Assembly: GCA_035718085.1 (NCBI GenBank)
Contig: DASTHS010000126.1
Location: 1-6,716, forward strand
Direction: 5' to 3'
DNA: 6,716 bases
Origin: DASTHS01 sp035718085
Lineage (GTDB): Bacteria; Actinomycetota; Acidimicrobiia; Acidimicrobiales; Palsa-688
The position numbers and the translations under genes were made by a program. The first letter of the stretch is position 1, and every line of letters starts with the position of its first letter. Below, one piece after another: positions 6,036 through 6,716 of the stretch. The notes beneath the pieces are model-generated. The model was not told the origin of the DNA and searched no databases. It saw only the letters and a list, made by a program, of their open reading frames with translations.

Positions 6036-6230
6036 GACGTGAGCAAGAGTGTCGGAGAGACCGCTCAGCCGTACAACACCAACCTCACCGACTGTTGCGA
6101 CGCAGGACCAGCCTGGGCAACGTTCGAATGAAGTGCCTCAGCCCTACAACGCCGACCTCCTGACCATGACGAGAGCAAGATCGGCCCCGAGACCGCTAGA
6201 ACCTCCGACGCGACCTCACTCAGCCTGACC
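6001..6230. repeat. Degenerate 60-72 bp direct repeats at the cpaF truncation point
   Basis: Segments 6001-6065 and 6132-6197 align with about 80% identity by eye, sharing CTCAGCCCTA, CTGACCATGACG, GAGCAAGA and GAGACCGCT. A third partial copy lies at 6062-6093 (CTCAGCCGTACAAC, then CCAACCTCACCGAC), and a weak fourth at about 6197-6230 (CGACCTCACT and TGACC). Read leftward, units begin with GGTCAG-like sequence at about 6230, 6165, 6093 and 6033. The last unit runs directly into cpaF. Local G+C is about 58-63%, against 70-80% in the tad genes. Nothing here matches a known insertion-sequence end that I recognise. Confidence 0.7.
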
Positions 6231-6339
6231 AAGCCGCCGGAGTGACCCCGCCGCAGACCGCGGCGTCGGCAGACTGGGAGGGCTGAGAGCCGCCGGCGCG
6301 AGGCCTCGTACCGTGAGCGTCCGATCGGGCGCGGGCGCC
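6036..6339. other. Gene-poor, lower-GC intergenic segment
   Basis: There is no convincing gene in about 300 bp. The only long frame (minus, 6358-6065) is Arg/Ser-rich, runs through the repeats and has no Shine-Dalgarno. The segment holds most of the repeat array and a hairpin at 6249-6265 (6-bp stem CGCCGC/GCGGCG, loop AGACC). No promoter, tRNA or transposase fragment was recognised. Confidence 0.5.
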
Positions 6340-6340
6340 C
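6327..6340. terminator. GC hairpin at the 3' end of the right-edge gene
   Basis: GGGCG-CGGG-CGCCC forms a 5-bp stem with a 4-base loop. It begins, in the minus direction, at the last base of the TAG stop codon at 6342-6340. There is no T-run after it, so termination is a weak inference. Confidence 0.3.
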
Positions 6341-6716
6341 TACAGACCGAGCTGCCACCGGATGCTCTTGCCAATCTCGGGGGAGAACGGGTTGCCGTAG
6401 GGACCACCTGACGTCACTGGCTCCGGCGCGTTGAGGTCCACGTGCGGCAGCACCTCAACAGGCGTTGCATCCAGCAATTGGTTCAGAAGCGGAATAACGG
6501 CTCGAAAGGATCTCTCAACGAACACACCGGGATCCAGCTGTACGTGGTAGTCCGGGATATCTAGAACGACGCCCCAGGCCGCTCGGCCGCCTTCCGCGTC
6601 CATGGCCGCAAGAATTGCGGTCTCATCGGCCTTGGGCAGAGCGACGGTTGTCCTCTGCGGTCCGTAGTTGTGGATGTAGGCAGCTCCCTGTAGGGCCGCG
6701 CCATGGACGGAGTTCC
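6340..6716 (-). CDS. Unrecognised protein, C-terminal part, open to the window edge
   Basis: About 125 codons are visible, and the frame is open to the right edge; an internal ATG at 6603 is probably not the real start. The visible part includes SVHGAALQGAAYIHNYGPQ, WGVVLDIPDYHVQLDPGVFV, then RSFRAVIPLLNQLLDATPVE, and it ends RWQLGL. It has mixed composition with no transmembrane helix, signal or low-complexity run, consistent with a soluble folded domain. I do not recognise a family. G+C is about 53-63% by line, clearly below the tad genes, and codon use includes A/T-ending codons (ATT, GCA, ACA, CTA) that are rare to the left. This suggests a different origin from the tad operon: horizontal acquisition or another genome joined in assembly. 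It is separated from cpaF by the repeat array. Confidence 0.6.
   Translation of the reverse strand, partial: NSVHGAALQGAAYIHNYGPQRTTVALPKADETAILAAMDAEGGRAAWGVVLDIPDYHVQLDPGVFVERSFRAVIPLLNQLLDATPVEVLPHVDLNAPEPVTSGGPYGNPFSPEIGKSIRWQLGL

Noticed and set aside
6106..6121. GACCAGCCTGGGCAAC resembles a stretch of the human Alu consensus
   Set aside because: The match is 16 bases only, flanks do not match, and it lies within bacterial-looking repeats, so it is taken as coincidence rather than contamination.
6036..6137. Intein inserted at the CpaF Walker B motif
   Set aside because: The frame upstream of the remnant closes at 6138-6140, and no intein end motif (His-Asn before Cys/Ser/Thr) occurs at the junction.
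6001..6230. Repeats as canonical integron attC sites
   Set aside because: A CCCTAAC/GTTAGGG core-like motif occurs at 6011-6017, but the next copy has CCCTACAAC (6142-6150), no matching inverse core is found at the other end, and the long dyad symmetry of attC is not visible. An integron-like origin stays open but is not supported as a call.
6065..6358. 97-codon minus-strand frame in the repeat region
   Set aside because: It is Arg/Ser-rich, spans the direct repeats, has no Shine-Dalgarno and no recognisable domain, so it is probably a chance frame.

Overview
The window is a very GC-rich stretch (about 70-80% G+C over most of its length, by line counts). It carries a compact, leftward-reading (minus strand) gene train typical of high-GC Actinomycetota. 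GTG starts, 4-base GTGA/ATGA stop-start overlaps, Ala/Pro-rich linkers and the actinobacterial form of the Tad (tight adherence) pilus locus all point that way. An Acidimicrobiia-like organism is plausible from the look of the small pilin-like protein, but I cannot prove it from the sequence.

Layout along the minus strand, from high to low coordinates: (1) 6716-6340, the 3' part of an unrecognised gene of clearly lower GC, open to the window edge. (2) 6339-6001, a gene-poor, lower-GC segment holding degenerate 60-72 bp direct repeats. (3) 6035-5601, the C-terminal remnant of the Tad ATPase CpaF/TadA; its homology starts at the Walker B segment, exactly where GC content changes and the repeats end. 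(4) 5610-3794, tadB and tadC, the two inner-membrane platform proteins. (5) 3793-3686, a short intergenic region with a candidate promoter and a strong ribosome binding site. (6) 3685-2156, a 70-aa pilin-like protein followed by two TadE-like proteins and one TadG-like protein, all overlapping. (7) 2131-899, a membrane-anchored protein with a degenerate Ser/Thr-kinase-like domain. (8) 902-54, a three-helix membrane protein with a Pro/Ala linker and a C-terminal LysM-like domain. (9) 56-35, a perfect inverted repeat whose ends are the stop codons of this gene and of a probable convergent gene entering from the left edge.

Working model: CpaF powers assembly, TadB/TadC form the platform, and the small pilin-like protein plus the TadE/TadG-like proteins are the extracytoplasmic components. 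The pseudokinase and LysM protein would be accessory cell-envelope factors encoded in the same transcript. No prepilin peptidase, TadZ or secretin-like gene lies in the window. The most unusual region is the right end, where the CpaF reading frame is cut at Walker B by lower-GC repeat-bearing DNA and an unknown gene. This is either an insertion/recombination event that disables the pilus motor or an assembly chimera.
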